Shown piece after piece: positions 43,015 to 52,923 of a stretch of DNA of 64,000 nucleotides (position 1 is its first letter; every line of letters begins with the position of its first letter). The position numbers were made by a program, and so were the translations under genes. The stretch spans positions 50,998 to 114,997 of the forward strand of contig JAQWGI010000016.1 in assembly GCA_029238315.1 (NCBI GenBank), in the 5' to 3' direction. The DNA is from Polaribacter sp. (lineage in GTDB: Bacteria > Bacteroidota > Bacteroidia > Flavobacteriales > Flavobacteriaceae). The notes beneath the pieces are model-generated. The model had not been told where the DNA came from and made no database searches. It worked only from the letters and a program-made list of their open reading frames with translations.

Positions 43015-43101
43015 CAGAAAGGAAGGGATTCGAACCCTCGATACCGTTGCCAGTATACTACCTTTCCAGGGTAGCTCTTTCGACCACTCAGACACCTTTC
43101 T
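43015..43101 (-). tRNA. tRNA-Ser (anticodon GGA)
   Basis: The minus strand folds into a class II cloverleaf. The acceptor stem is AGAAAGG / CCTTTCT with discriminator G. The anticodon arm CTACC CTGGAAA GGTAG gives anticodon GGA, reading UCC/UCU serine codons. There is a long variable arm, and the T arm is GAGGG TTCGAAT CCCTT. The CCA end is not encoded. It lies between rimM and trmN6. Confidence 0.92.
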
Positions 43102-43109
43102 TTTTTTAA

Positions 43110-43640
43110 TTAATTGTCTAAATACAATGCAATCAAACCTTTTGGGGTTTCGACCTCTATAATATTATTTTCTCTATCAACTTTTTTGATAAATTCATCA
43201 ATCATCGGAATAAAGACTTCTTTATCTCCGTTGGTAATTTCAAATAAAGGCTGTGCTGTTTTATCGTTAATTCCTTCTATGGTTCCTACCAATCCGTAAT
43301 TAACATCTATCGCTTTAAAACCAATTACCTCGTGAAAGTAAAATTTATCTCCTGTTAATTTTGGCAATAAATTTAAGGGTAAGTATACATCAGCTTTTAA
43401 GACACTATCCGCCTCTTCTTCTGTATACATATCTTCAAATTGCACTCGCAATTGATTTCCTTTTTGAAGCAAACTTTTTTCAATAAAAAATGGAATCAGA
43501 TTATTGCCTAATTCGACAAAAATTGATTCCATTTCCTGATACAATTCAGGCTCGTCTGTATCTAATTTGATAACAACCTCACCTTTAAAACTATGTTTTC
43601 TAACTATTTTGCCTAAATAAAAACAATCTTCTTTACGCAT
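43110..43640 (-). CDS. rimM: Ribosome maturation factor RimM
   Basis: RimM assists 16S rRNA processing and 30S head assembly by binding ribosomal protein S19. The 176-residue protein has the N-terminal barrel (GKIVRKHSFKGEVVIKL) and the PRC-barrel domain (YFHEVIGFKAIDVNYGLVGTIEGI ... VFIPMIDEFIKKVD). It follows rpsP on the same strand after 15 bases, the usual rpsP-rimM order; trmD is not in this window. A tRNA-Ser gene begins nine bases after its stop. Confidence 0.93.
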   Translation of the reverse strand: MRKEDCFYLGKIVRKHSFKGEVVIKLDTDEPELYQEMESIFVELGNNLIPFFIEKSLLQKGNQLRVQFEDMYTEEEADSVLKADVYLPLNLLPKLTGDKFYFHEVIGFKAIDVNYGLVGTIEGINDKTAQPLFEITNGDKEVFIPMIDEFIKKVDRENNIIEVETPKGLIALYLDN

Positions 43641-43655
43641 TTCGTTAGTTTTGAA

Positions 43656-44231
43656 TTACTCTGCAGTATTCTCTTCAGTAGTTTCTTCTGTAATAGCTTC
43701 TGTTTCTTCAGAAACTTCTTCAGTAGCAGCTTCTGCAGCCGCTTTCTCTGCAGCTTCTTTTTCTGCTAAAATAGCAGCTTCAGCCTCTTTTACAGCATTT
43801 ACACGTGCTTCATTTACAGCTTTCTCTGCAGCTAGTGCAGCAGCTTTCGCTTCTGATTGCTCTTTAGACAAGCCTTCTACTTTAGCAGTAATTCTTGTTG
43901 CTTTTTCTTCTAACCAGGCAGCAAATTTAGCTTCTGCTTGCTCTTCTGTCAAAGCTCCTTTACGAACTCCTCCAACTAAATGGTTCTTTAACATTGCTCC
44001 CTTGTAAGATAAAATAGCTCTCGCAGTATCTGTTGGTTGCGCTCCGTTTTGTAACCACTTTACAGCTCCATCAACATCTAAATCAATGATTGCTGGATTA
44101 ACATTTGGATTGTAAGTTCCAATTTTTTCTAAAAATTTACCATCTCTTTTTGCACGAGCATCAGCTGCTACGATTGAATAAAATGGCTTTCCTTTTTTAC
44201 CGTGTCTTTGTAATCTAATTTTTACTGACAT
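43656..44231 (-). CDS. rpsP: 30S ribosomal protein S16 with long Ala/Glu-rich C-terminal extension
   Basis: Residues 1 to about 90 are a standard S16 core ([21 protein letters not shown], then [12 protein letters not shown] and [16 protein letters not shown]). Beyond it roughly 100 residues are a charged helix rich in Ala and Glu, ending in repeats such as [14 protein letters not shown]. The core is about 80-90 residues in most bacteria; extended forms occur in Bacteroidetes. The tail is probably a solvent-exposed helix on the ribosome. Its promoter box is at 44301 and rimM follows. Confidence 0.95.
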   Translation of the reverse strand: MSVKIRLQRHGKKGKPFYSIVAADARAKRDGKFLEKIGTYNPNVNPAIIDLDVDGAVKWLQNGAQPTDTARAILSYKGAMLKNHLVGGVRKGALTEEQAEAKFAAWLEEKATRITAKVEGLSKEQSEAKAAALAAEKAVNEARVNAVKEAEAAILAEKEAAEKAAAEAATEEVSEETEAITEETTEENTAE

Positions 44232-44300
44232 TTTTTGTTAATTTTTTAAGGTACTCGACCTTGATTATTAAATTTCTTATTATCTCGTAATAAGCGGCTG

Positions 44301-44308
44301 CAAAAATA
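44301..44308 (-). promoter_or_regulatory. -7 promoter box TATTTTTG for rpsP-rimM
   Basis: An exact TAnnTTTG match on the minus strand with its lower edge 69 bases above the rpsP ATG, leaving a leader that could carry ribosomal-protein control. Confidence 0.55.
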
Positions 44309-44600
44309 CAAAACCTTTTTTAAACTAAAACGCTAAATATCAATAATTTTTATCACAAAAAATAAGACTATCTTTTCTCTTTTCTCACAAGTGACTGCAG
44401 CAGGGTTTTTATAAGAAGTAAATACTTATTTTAAACAACAGCACACTAAACAAAAATGCTTTTTTGAGTATAATAGAAGATTATATTCTTTAGTGAAAAA
44501 ACAAAGAAACTAATCAACATTCCGTTAATAACTTCCAGTGAAAAATCAGTCAAAAAAATGTAAATTTACAAGCTGTTTACAAAACAAATAATTACGCTTC
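44309..44600. other. Intergenic stretch before dnaE
   Basis: No gene, tRNA or clear terminator is visible. It must hold the dnaE promoter, but no exact TAnnTTTG match with suitable spacing is present on the plus strand; a looser site such as TAAATTTA about 40 bases upstream is possible. Confidence 0.4.
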
Positions 44601-47600
44601 ATGTACTTAATTTTTGACACCGAAACCACGGGATTACCTAAAAGTTGGAACGCTCCAATTACTGACACCGATAATTGGCCAAGATGCATCCAAATTGCAT
44701 GGCAATTACATGACAAGTTGGGTAACCTGATTGAAAATAACGATTTTTTAATTCGACCAGACGGATTTAACATCCCGTATGATGCAGAAAGAATTCATGG
44801 AATTTCTACCGATCTAGCAATAGAACAAGGAATCTCTTTATTTGAAAGCTTAGAATTATTTAATGAAGCCTTAAGAAAAACAACATTTATTGTTGGTCAA
44901 AATGTTGGTTTTGACATCAATATTATGGGTTGTGAATTTCATCGTCTAGGCATTGAAAACAACCTAAATAAATTACCTCTATTAGATACATGTACTGAGA
45001 AAACAGCTCTAATGTGTCAAATTCCTGGCGGTCGTTACGGAAAATTTAAACTACCTACACTAACCGAATTACACAAACATTTATTTGGTGTAGACTTTTC
45101 TGAGGCTCATAACGCAACCGCAGATGTTGAAGCAACAACTCGCTGTTTTCTAGAATTGATTCGTTTAAGGGAATTTACAAAAGAACAATTAGATGTTGAT
45201 GAAGATTATTTTAAAAACTTTTCTGAATCAAATCCTAAACCAATACAAGTAATTGGATTAAAACATATTAATCTAAAAAAAGAAAGTGATAAAATAAGAA
45301 AACGATTTGAAGCTAAAAAAGAAGCTGTAGAAATCGTAAATTCAACTCAAAACCTTTCTCAATTAGAAGAAGTACAATTTGCACATTTACATAATCACAC
45401 ACAATTCTCTGTATTACAATCTACCATGCAAATTGGCAATATTGTTAAAACGGCCGCAAAAGACAATATGTCTGCAATTGCTTTAACCGATACAGGAAAT
45501 ATGATGGCTGCTTTTCATTTTGTAAGCGCCATTTTAAATCATAATAAAGCTGCTGAAGAAAAAAACAAAGAATTAGAAGCAGCAGGAGAAAATCCTACAG
45601 AAACCATTTTAAAACCAATTGTGGGTTGCGAATTTAATATTTGCGAAAATCATACTGATAAAACAAAAAAAGACAATGGATATCAAGTTGTATTGTTGGC
45701 AAAAAACAAAAAAGGATATCACAATTTAGCAAAAATGTCTTCTATTGCTTTTGTAGACGGGTTTTATTATGTGCCAAGAATAGACAAAGCAATTGTAGAA
45801 AAATACAAAGAAGATATTATTGTTCTTACTGGAAATTTATACGGAGAAATTCCGAGTAAAATTCTAAATATTGGAGAAAAACAAGCAGAAGAAGCCTTGC
45901 TTTGGTGGAAATCTGTATTTAAAGACGATTTCTACATCGAATTAATGCGTCACGGACAAGAAGATGAAAAAATTGTCAATGAAACTTTGCTGAAATTTTC
46001 TAAAGAACATCAGATAAAAATAGTAGCAACCAACAATACTTTTTACCTAGAAAAAAGAGATGCTAATGCACATGATATTTTATTATGTGTAAAAGATGGC
46101 GAAAAACAAGCAACTCCAAAAGGACGTGGACGTGGTTATCGTTATGGCTTACCAAACGACGAATATTATTTCAAATCCTCTGATGAAATGAAACAATTAT
46201 TTGTCGATTTACCTGAAGCAATTTCAAACATTCAAGAAGTTGTTGATAAAATTGAACCTTATACATTAGCACGTGATGTTTTATTACCTGCTTTTGACAT
46301 ACCAGAAAAATTTCAAGACGAAGCTGATAATGCAGACGGCGGCAAAAGAGGAGAAAACAACTACTTACGTCATTTAACATACGAAGGAGCAAAAAAACGC
46401 TACGGAGAAATTACAGAATTAATTGGAGAACGATTAGATTTTGAATTAGAAGTTATTGAGAAAACAGGATACCCTGGTTACTTTCTAATTGTAGAAGATT
46501 TTATACGAGAAGCTAGAAACATGGGTGTTTCTGTTGGTCCTGGACGTGGTTCTGCTGCAGGGTCTGTAGTTGCGTATTGCTTATGGATTACAAATCTAGA
46601 CCCAATTAAATACGATTTACTTTTTGAGCGATTCTTAAACCCAGAACGTGTTTCGATGCCCGATATTGATATTGATTTTGATGACGAAGGGCGCGGAAAA
46701 GTAATGGATTATGTAATTGACAAATACGGTTCAAATCAGGTTGCACAAATTATAACTTACGGTACAATGGCTGCAAAGTCTTCTATTAGAGACACAGCTA
46801 GAGTACTAGATTTACCTCTTTTTGAAGCCGACAGAATTGCAAAATTAATTCCAGGAATGAAACTAAAGAAAATGTTTTCTTTAGATGAAAAAGAGTTGAA
46901 AGAAAAATTACGTTCTGAAGAAATTGAGTTGGTAAATGAGCTCAAAAGATTGTCTGAAGGAAATGACTTAAGTGCAGAAACCATCAATAAAGCTAGAGTT
47001 CTAGAAGGCTCTGTTCGTAACACAGGAATACACGCTTGTGGTGTAATTATTACACCATCAGACATTACAAACTACGTTCCGGTAACACTTGCCAAAGATT
47101 CTGACATGTATGTTACACAATTTGACAACTCGGTTGTAGAAAGTGCAGGGCTGTTAAAAATGGATTTCCTAGGGTTAAAAACACTAACCTTAATTAAACA
47201 TACCGTAAAGATTGTAAAAGCAAAACACGGAATTGAATTAGACCCAGAGAGTTTTCCATTAGATGATGAAAAAACGTACGAATTATTTCAACGCGGAGAA
47301 ACAGTTGGAATTTTTCAGTATGAATCTCCGGGAATGCAAAAACACATGCGCGCATTAAAGCCAACTGTTTTTGCAGATTTAATTGCAATGAATGCCCTGT
47401 ATAGACCTGGGCCGATGGAATATATTCCGTCTTTTATCAATAGAAAACACGGAACCGAAGATATTGAATATGACTTGCCAGCAATGGAAGAATATTTAGC
47501 AGAAACATACGGAATTACAGTTTACCAAGAGCAAGTAATGTTACTTTCTCAAAAACTGGCAGATTTCACAAAGGGTGAAGCCGATGTTTTACGTAAAGCA

Positions 47601-48980
47601 ATGGGAAAAAAGCAAGCTTCTGTTCTTGCGAAGATGAAACCAAAGTTTATTGATCAAGCAAGCAAAAATGGTCATGACGCAAAAAAATTAGAGAAAATTT
47701 GGAAAGATTGGGAAGCCTTTGCCAGTTATGCTTTTAACAAATCTCACTCAACTTGCTACGCATGGATTGCCTATCAAACTGCCTATTTAAAAGCACATTA
47801 TCCGGCAGAGTATATGGCTTCTGTTTTGTCAAACAATATGAACGACATTAAATCTGTATCGTTTTTTATGGAAGAATGTAAACGCTCGGGATTAACCGTT
47901 TTAGGTCCTGATATTAATGAATCTTATTCTAAATTTTCTGTAAATGATGAAGGAAATATTCGTTTTGGATTGGCTGCAATTAAAGGTGTTGGAGGCTTAG
48001 CTGTAAAATCAATTATTGATGAACGCAAAAAAAATGGAAAATTTGAATCAATTTTTGATGTTGCTAAACGTGTAGATTTAAGAATTGCTAATAAAAAAGC
48101 TTTTGATGGAATGATTTTATCTGGTGGATTTGACTCTTTTAAAGACACTCACAGAGCGCAATATTTTGCAACTGATGAAAAAGGACAAACATTTATAGAA
48201 AAAGCATTGCGCTTTGGAAATAAATATCAAGAAGGAGAAAACTCTTCTCAGGTTTCACTATTTGGAGAAGCTTCAGACATTCAATTACCAGAACCTATTA
48301 TTCCAGAATGTGAAACTTGGGGAACTATGGAAACCCTTGGCAAAGAAAAAGAAGTTGTTGGAATTTATATTTCTGCTCATCCGCTAGATGATTTTAAAAA
48401 CGAGCTAACCTTCTGCAATGCCAACCTATCACATTTTAAAGAAGATATTTCTAAATATGTAGGCATGAATTTGTCTTTTGCAGGAATTATAACCGACGTA
48501 CAACATCGGGTTTCTAAAGCAGGAAAAGGATGGGCAACATTTTTTATAGAAGATTATCACAACAACTTTGAATTTAGAATTTTTGGAGAAGAATACCTAA
48601 AATACAGACACTTTTTAGTTCCAAACTCGTTCTTATTTGTAAAAACAGTAGTAAAAGCTGGTTGGATGAACAAAAATACAGGAATTGTTGGTGAACCAAG
48701 ATTGCAGTTTATTGATTTTAAATTATTACACGACACTATGGATGATTTGTGTAAAAAAATTACCATTCAAATACCTGCTAAAGAAGTTAGCGAAAAGAAC
48801 GTAAAAAACCTCAAACATTTAATAGGTACAATTCCCGGGAAACAAAGTTTACATTTTACAATTTGGGACGAGAAAGAAAAAATTGAATTGAATTTGCCGA
48901 GTAGAATCCCTAAAGTAAAAGTTACAAACGAACTTTTATCAACATTAGAAAAAGAGCAAATTGCCTTTAAATTAAATTAA
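44601..48980 (+). CDS. dnaE: DNA polymerase III subunit alpha with fused N-terminal 3'-5' exonuclease
   Basis: This is the replicative polymerase. Residues 1-190 are a DEDD exonuclease like the epsilon subunit: FDTETTG with Asp6 and Glu8, NVGFDIN (about 101-107) and HNATADVE with His170 and Asp175. From 259 a PHP domain follows. Then comes the polymerase core with SVGPGRGSAAGSVVAY and MPDIDIDFDDEGRGKVMDY (Asp688, Asp690, Asp692). Helix-hairpin-helix repeats and an OB fold are near the end. The PHP domain reads HLHNH, TDTGN and ATNNTFY where active forms have HxH, TDHGN and ATNDxHY, so it looks metal-free. The 1459-residue length reflects the fusion. Its stop is six bases from the convergent gldA stop. 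Confidence 0.96.
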   Translation: MYLIFDTETTGLPKSWNAPITDTDNWPRCIQIAWQLHDKLGNLIENNDFLIRPDGFNIPYDAERIHGISTDLAIEQGISLFESLELFNEALRKTTFIVGQNVGFDINIMGCEFHRLGIENNLNKLPLLDTCTEKTALMCQIPGGRYGKFKLPTLTELHKHLFGVDFSEAHNATADVEATTRCFLELIRLREFTKEQLDVDEDYFKNFSESNPKPIQVIGLKHINLKKESDKIRKRFEAKKEAVEIVNSTQNLSQLEEVQFAHLHNHTQFSVLQSTMQIGNIVKTAAKDNMSAIALTDTGNMMAAFHFVSAILNHNKAAEEKNKELEAAGENPTETILKPIVGCEFNICENHTDKTKKDNGYQVVLLAKNKKGYHNLAKMSSIAFVDGFYYVPRIDKAIVEKYKEDIIVLTGNLYGEIPSKILNIGEKQAEEALLWWKSVFKDDFYIELMRHGQEDEKIVNETLLKFSKEHQIKIVATNNTFYLEKRDANAHDILLCVKDGEKQATPKGRGRGYRYGLPNDEYYFKSSDEMKQLFVDLPEAISNIQEVVDKIEPYTLARDVLLPAFDIPEKFQDEADNADGGKRGENNYLRHLTYEGAKKRYGEITELIGERLDFELEVIEKTGYPGYFLIVEDFIREARNMGVSVGPGRGSAAGSVVAYCLWITNLDPIKYDLLFERFLNPERVSMPDIDIDFDDEGRGKVMDYVIDKYGSNQVAQIITYGTMAAKSSIRDTARVLDLPLFEADRIAKLIPGMKLKKMFSLDEKELKEKLRSEEIELVNELKRLSEGNDLSAETINKARVLEGSVRNTGIHACGVIITPSDITNYVPVTLAKDSDMYVTQFDNSVVESAGLLKMDFLGLKTLTLIKHTVKIVKAKHGIELDPESFPLDDEKTYELFQRGETVGIFQYESPGMQKHMRALKPTVFADLIAMNALYRPGPMEYIPSFINRKHGTEDIEYDLPAMEEYLAETYGITVYQEQVMLLSQKLADFTKGEADVLRKAMGKKQASVLAKMKPKFIDQASKNGHDAKKLEKIWKDWEAFASYAFNKSHSTCYAWIAYQTAYLKAHYPAEYMASVLSNNMNDIKSVSFFMEECKRSGLTVLGPDINESYSKFSVNDEGNIRFGLAAIKGVGGLAVKSIIDERKKNGKFESIFDVAKRVDLRIANKKAFDGMILSGGFDSFKDTHRAQYFATDEKGQTFIEKALRFGNKYQEGENSSQVSLFGEASDIQLPEPIIPECETWGTMETLGKEKEVVGIYISAHPLDDFKNELTFCNANLSHFKEDISKYVGMNLSFAGIITDVQHRVSKAGKGWATFFIEDYHNNFEFRIFGEEYLKYRHFLVPNSFLFVKTVVKAGWMNKNTGIVGEPRLQFIDFKLLHDTMDDLCKKITIQIPAKEVSEKNVKNLKHLIGTIPGKQSLHFTIWDEKEKIELNLPSRIPKVKVTNELLSTLEKEQIAFKLN

Positions 48981-48986
48981 TAAAAA

Positions 48987-49880
48987 CTAGTTGGTGCTTT
49001 CTCTAAAAAGTGTTTCTAAATTTTGATTCTGAGTATTCAATCCTAAAATTTTTAATCCGTTTTCTTTCGCAAAATCAAACACAACAGATCGCATATCTTC
49101 ATCAGATTTAAAAGTTAAAAACCATGTGTTATCATAATTGTTTTTATGCGAAATTAAGTTTGGTAATTTCAAAATAAACTGCTCTTCTAATTTATAATCA
49201 AATGTAACTTCAATTACTTGATTTTGATTAGAACGCACTTCTTTTAACAATTTATCAAGCACAATCTCTCCTTTTTTAATAATAATTACTCGATCACAAA
49301 CCGCTTCTACTTCTTGCATAATGTGTGTAGAAAATAGCACGGTTTTATCTTTACCAATATCTTTTATAAGCGTCCTAATTTCTACTAATTGGTTTGGATC
49401 TAAACCTGTAGTTGGTTCATCCAAAATTAACACCTCAGGGTTATGCAATAAAGCTGCTGCTAAACCCACTCTTTGTTGATACCCTTTAGATAATTGACCT
49501 ATTTTTTTGTGCACTTCTGGAGTTAACCCAACCTTTTCAATAACATTTTCAATATTTTCTTTTGCAGTCTTATAGGAATTTGCTTGAAACTGTAAATATT
49601 CTCTCACATACATTTCTGTATACAACGGATTATTTTCTGGCAAATAACCTATATGCTTTTGCGCAGTAATTGGATTTTCTAAGACGTTAATTCCATTTAC
49701 CAAAACAACTCCTTCAGTAGGATTAATATAACCTGTTAAAATCTTCATCATTGTAGATTTACCTGCTCCATTTGGACCTAAAAAACCAACAATTGAACCT
49801 TTTTTTACCGAAAAACTTACATTGTTCAACGCTTTTTGAGAATCGTATAATTTGGTTACTGAAGAAACTTCTATTGACAT
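48987..49880 (-). CDS. gldA: Gliding-motility-associated ABC transporter ATP-binding protein GldA
   Basis: GldA is the ATPase of the GldAFG transporter, required for gliding in Flavobacterium johnsoniae. The 297-residue protein has Walker A GPNGAGKS, signature LSKGYQQRV, Walker B LILDEPTTGL and the STHIMQEVEAVCD switch. The C-terminal domain ends in a TQNQNLETLFRE motif typical of GldA. Related ABC-2 ATPases exist, but the PTEGVVLVNGINVLENP and NNPLYTEMYVREYL segments fit GldA. gldF and gldG, its membrane partners, are not in this window. It converges with dnaE. Confidence 0.88.
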   Translation of the reverse strand: MSIEVSSVTKLYDSQKALNNVSFSVKKGSIVGFLGPNGAGKSTMMKILTGYINPTEGVVLVNGINVLENPITAQKHIGYLPENNPLYTEMYVREYLQFQANSYKTAKENIENVIEKVGLTPEVHKKIGQLSKGYQQRVGLAAALLHNPEVLILDEPTTGLDPNQLVEIRTLIKDIGKDKTVLFSTHIMQEVEAVCDRVIIIKKGEIVLDKLLKEVRSNQNQVIEVTFDYKLEEQFILKLPNLISHKNNYDNTWFLTFKSDEDMRSVVFDFAKENGLKILGLNTQNQNLETLFRESTN

Positions 49881-49909
49881 AAATTTGGCGAATATATTTT
49901 TAATAAAAT

Positions 49910-52129
49910 TTAATTAATTACAATTTTTCTAGAAATTTGATATGCTCCGTTTTTAATTTTTAAAACATACAATCCGGTTGCAACAGATTGATAGTTTAAA
50001 GATGTGCTAAATGTAGTTCCTGAAGCCACATATTCAGATTCAGAAATTTTTCTACCTTTAACATCAAACAAATTAACAACTACCTTATCCGAAGAAAAAA
50101 GATCAAAATTAATATTTACTATCCCTTTTGATGGGTTTGGATATAAGCTAAAATTAACAAAAAATTCATCATCCACAGAAGTAACCTGATCAATAGAAAA
50201 ATTAACAGAATTTACAGCATAAAAAATATTATCTACAGCTTCTATTTTTATTCTTGCTTGAGTTGTTGTAAGATTGGTAATAATCACTTGCTCACTACCG
50301 TCATTTGGAGTATTAGCAACTAAAACATTAGGAAATGTGAGCCCTCCGTCTGTAGAAAGCAAAATAGTTACATTTGCACAACTAATTGGAAATGCATTTG
50401 TATTGGCAACATTCCACTTAATGGTTTGTACAGAATTACCATTTAATGTTGTTACTACAGCCTGAGATGTAACTGCAAAAGGGCCAGAATTCCCATCTAC
50501 AGTGATTTGCACATCATCTCTATCTGTTGCGCTTCCATTTAAAACATTATCTCTAACCGTTAAAGAGAAATTCATGGCTCTGGAAGCAGAAGGAATTACT
50601 TCCCAAATTGAAGAAATATTATCAGATAAAACAGTTGATAATGCTGGCATAAATCTGTTAGGTAGTGTTGATGAAGGCAAAGATCTAAATAATGGACCCA
50701 AGCTGTTTGTTGTTTGTGGTGGCATTGTTGCGATTCCATTATCTAATTGCTCCCAGTTATAAGTTAAGTTATTTCCTGTATCAATATCTGATGCTGATCC
50801 TCTTAATACAAAAGGCGTTGAAATAGGAATTGTAAAGTCGTTTCCTGCATTTGCAATTGGTACTGAATTATTAGTACTAGTTTCTATACCACAAGTTGCA
50901 GTAGTAGTAACAAAATTCCACATTTCTGAAATACTTACCGCATGAAAATATGCGTCACTATTTGATTGCACATTTGGATCACAAAAACCGGCATATCCCA
51001 TAATTGTAGATCCACTTCCTGGCTCTACAGCTGTTGTATTATTTCTATTACAATTAGAATTTTGGGTATGATTTGCACCAAACTGATGCCCCATTTCATG
51101 TGCTACAAAGTCTATATCAAAAGTATCATTTATTGGGGAAGCAGTTCCTGTGACGCCTTTGGCTTTTTGACCACCAACACAAACTACGCTTCCACCAGCT
51201 AACCCAGCACCATTTCCTCCTCCAGTACTAAATGCATGCCCAATATCATAATTGGCCGTTCCAATTGTTGCATCACAAAGTGTCTGAGTTTCCTCTATCA
51301 GCGCATCAGGATTACTATCCGTTAAGTTATCTGAGGTACCGTCTAGAAAAATAATATTTTCATTAGTAGAAATTAATTTCATGGTAACACCTAAATCCCT
51401 TTCAAAAACTCCGTTAACACGAGTCATTGTCGTATTTATTGCAGATAAAACAGCTGCTTTCTTAACCGCATCTGTTGCGTTGGCAGCAACACTTTGGTTG
51501 CGTAAATGAAACTGCGAATACTCTCCAGTTGCAACAACTGCAAGCCTATAAGTCCTTAATTTACCATCATTTGCATTGGTGTTTTTTTGATATTTCTGCT
51601 GATTAATTTTAGGTAAATTATTTTCTACTAAACACGCAAAATTAGGTTTCACAACTTTGTTCTTATAATACGCAATCGCTATTTTTTTATCTTTAGTATA
51701 CGGATCTATCAGATACATTGGATATTTACCGGAAGTTATCATTGCATGAAAACCAACCCCAGATTTACTAAAACGAACTCTTGCTGTAGCATCATCAATC
51801 CCTACTCCAACATACGATTTTATTGAAGGATATTTCGCAGCTAATTCATCAGAAAAAACGGTTGCTTCTTTTACTAAAAAGCGCTGCACCCCAATTGGTG
51901 TTGGCAACTCTATTATTGTTTCTTTACTTAAAGCAATGGACAGCTTTATTTCAACCAAATTTACATTTACACTAAACAAATCGAAAGATAATGGCTGCAT
52001 TTCTCTGTAAGAAATTTCTTCTTTTGGAATAGCTACATTTACATCTTTCTTTTTCCAAATACCTTGAGAAAACATAGTAACGGAGATAAAAAAACAAAAG
52101 ATCAAGGGAAATTTGTTTGAATTTTTCAT
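49910..52129 (-). CDS. Secreted zinc metalloprotease (M12-like) with T9SS type A sorting domain
   Basis: The product has a Sec signal and an N-terminal propeptide-like part. The catalytic domain has zinc motif HEMGHQFGANH (His344, Glu345, His348, His354) and a Met-turn in STIMGYAG, the metzincin layout close to M12B/reprolysin enzymes. A beta-sandwich part with fibronectin-like strands follows. The last 80 residues (SLYPNPSKGIVNI ... GLYVLKI) are a type A C-terminal sorting domain for the type IX system, so the mature enzyme should be released or bound at the cell surface. A broad-range protease is likely; the substrate is unknown. It is a single gene behind its own -7 box. Confidence 0.92.
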   Translation of the reverse strand: MKNSNKFPLIFCFFISVTMFSQGIWKKKDVNVAIPKEEISYREMQPLSFDLFSVNVNLVEIKLSIALSKETIIELPTPIGVQRFLVKEATVFSDELAAKYPSIKSYVGVGIDDATARVRFSKSGVGFHAMITSGKYPMYLIDPYTKDKKIAIAYYKNKVVKPNFACLVENNLPKINQQKYQKNTNANDGKLRTYRLAVVATGEYSQFHLRNQSVAANATDAVKKAAVLSAINTTMTRVNGVFERDLGVTMKLISTNENIIFLDGTSDNLTDSNPDALIEETQTLCDATIGTANYDIGHAFSTGGGNGAGLAGGSVVCVGGQKAKGVTGTASPINDTFDIDFVAHEMGHQFGANHTQNSNCNRNNTTAVEPGSGSTIMGYAGFCDPNVQSNSDAYFHAVSISEMWNFVTTTATCGIETSTNNSVPIANAGNDFTIPISTPFVLRGSASDIDTGNNLTYNWEQLDNGIATMPPQTTNSLGPLFRSLPSSTLPNRFMPALSTVLSDNISSIWEVIPSASRAMNFSLTVRDNVLNGSATDRDDVQITVDGNSGPFAVTSQAVVTTLNGNSVQTIKWNVANTNAFPISCANVTILLSTDGGLTFPNVLVANTPNDGSEQVIITNLTTTQARIKIEAVDNIFYAVNSVNFSIDQVTSVDDEFFVNFSLYPNPSKGIVNINFDLFSSDKVVVNLFDVKGRKISESEYVASGTTFSTSLNYQSVATGLYVLKIKNGAYQISRKIVIN

Positions 52130-52177
52130 CGTTAATTTTTAATTATAATTTGTTGTGTTAATTGTAAATAGCACTAA

Positions 52178-52185
52178 CAAATGTA
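52178..52185 (-). promoter_or_regulatory. -7 promoter box TACATTTG for the metalloprotease gene
   Basis: An exact TAnnTTTG match on the minus strand with its lower edge 48 bases above the ATG at 52129. It is only ten bases from the divergent lipB box, so the two promoters overlap. Confidence 0.5.
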
Positions 52186-52195
52186 ATTAAATATT

Positions 52196-52203
52196 TATCT
52201 TTG
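52196..52203 (+). promoter_or_regulatory. -7 promoter box TATCTTTG for lipB
   Basis: An exact TAnnTTTG match ending 12 bases before the ATG at 52216, leaving an untranslated leader of only about 6-8 bases. Confidence 0.5.
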
Positions 52204-52215
52204 TACTCTACAATT

Positions 52216-52923
52216 ATGAACAAAAACATTCTATTTAAGAATTTAGGGATTAAAGATTACAAGGAAACTTGGGATTATCAAACCGAATTATTACAAGAAA
52301 TTGTTGATCAAAAAATCAGCAACAGAAAAAATAATGAAACTAAAGAAACCAAAAATCATTTTCTTTTTGTTGAGCATCCACATGTCTATACCTTAGGTAA
52401 AAGTGGCGATTTAAGCAATTTACTTTTAAATGAAAATCAATTAAAAGAAAAAGGCGCCACCTTTTACAAAATAAATAGAGGTGGCGACATTACCTACCAC
52501 GGACCTGGACAAATTGTTGGATACCCTATTTTAGATTTAGAAAACTTTTTTACAGACATTCATAAATACTTAAGATTACTAGAAGAGGTAATTATTTTAA
52601 CCTTGGCAGATTATGGCTTGAAAGCAGAAAGAAGTGATGGAGAAACTGGTGTTTGGCTAGATGTAGGAACACCTTTTGCTCGAAAAATTTGTGCAATGGG
52701 AATTCGCTCTTCGCGTTGGGTAACGATGCACGGTTTTGCTTTAAATGTAAATGCTAACCTAGGCTACTTTGACAATATTATTCCTTGCGGAATTAGGGGT
52801 AAAGCTGTGGCTTCTATGGAAGTTGAATTGGGTAAAAAAATTCCGCTAGAAGAAGTTCAAGAAAAAATTCTTAATCATTTTTCTGACTTGTTTGAGATTG
52901 AATCTTTTATTTCTCCTCGTTAA
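52216..52923 (+). CDS. lipB: Lipoyl(octanoyl) transferase
   Basis: LipB transfers octanoate from acyl carrier protein to lipoyl domains of 2-oxoacid dehydrogenases such as the pyruvate dehydrogenase whose beta subunit is encoded at 31820. The 235-residue enzyme shows FVEHPHVYTLGKSGD, NRGGDITYHGPGQIVGYPI and GVWLDVGTPFARKICAMGIRSSRWVTMHGFALN. This includes the catalytic lysine (KICAMGIR) and the later PCGIRGKAVASM with the cysteine. The ATG at 52216 is used; a frame from TTG at 52201 would start inside the promoter box. It overlaps the convergent next gene by 17 bases. Confidence 0.94.
   Translation: MNKNILFKNLGIKDYKETWDYQTELLQEIVDQKISNRKNNETKETKNHFLFVEHPHVYTLGKSGDLSNLLLNENQLKEKGATFYKINRGGDITYHGPGQIVGYPILDLENFFTDIHKYLRLLEEVIILTLADYGLKAERSDGETGVWLDVGTPFARKICAMGIRSSRWVTMHGFALNVNANLGYFDNIIPCGIRGKAVASMEVELGKKIPLEEVQEKILNHFSDLFEIESFISPR

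Noticed and set aside
43015..43101. tRNA-Ser as an integration site for a mobile element
   Set aside because: No duplicated 3' tRNA fragment or integrase lies nearby, and both sides are housekeeping genes.
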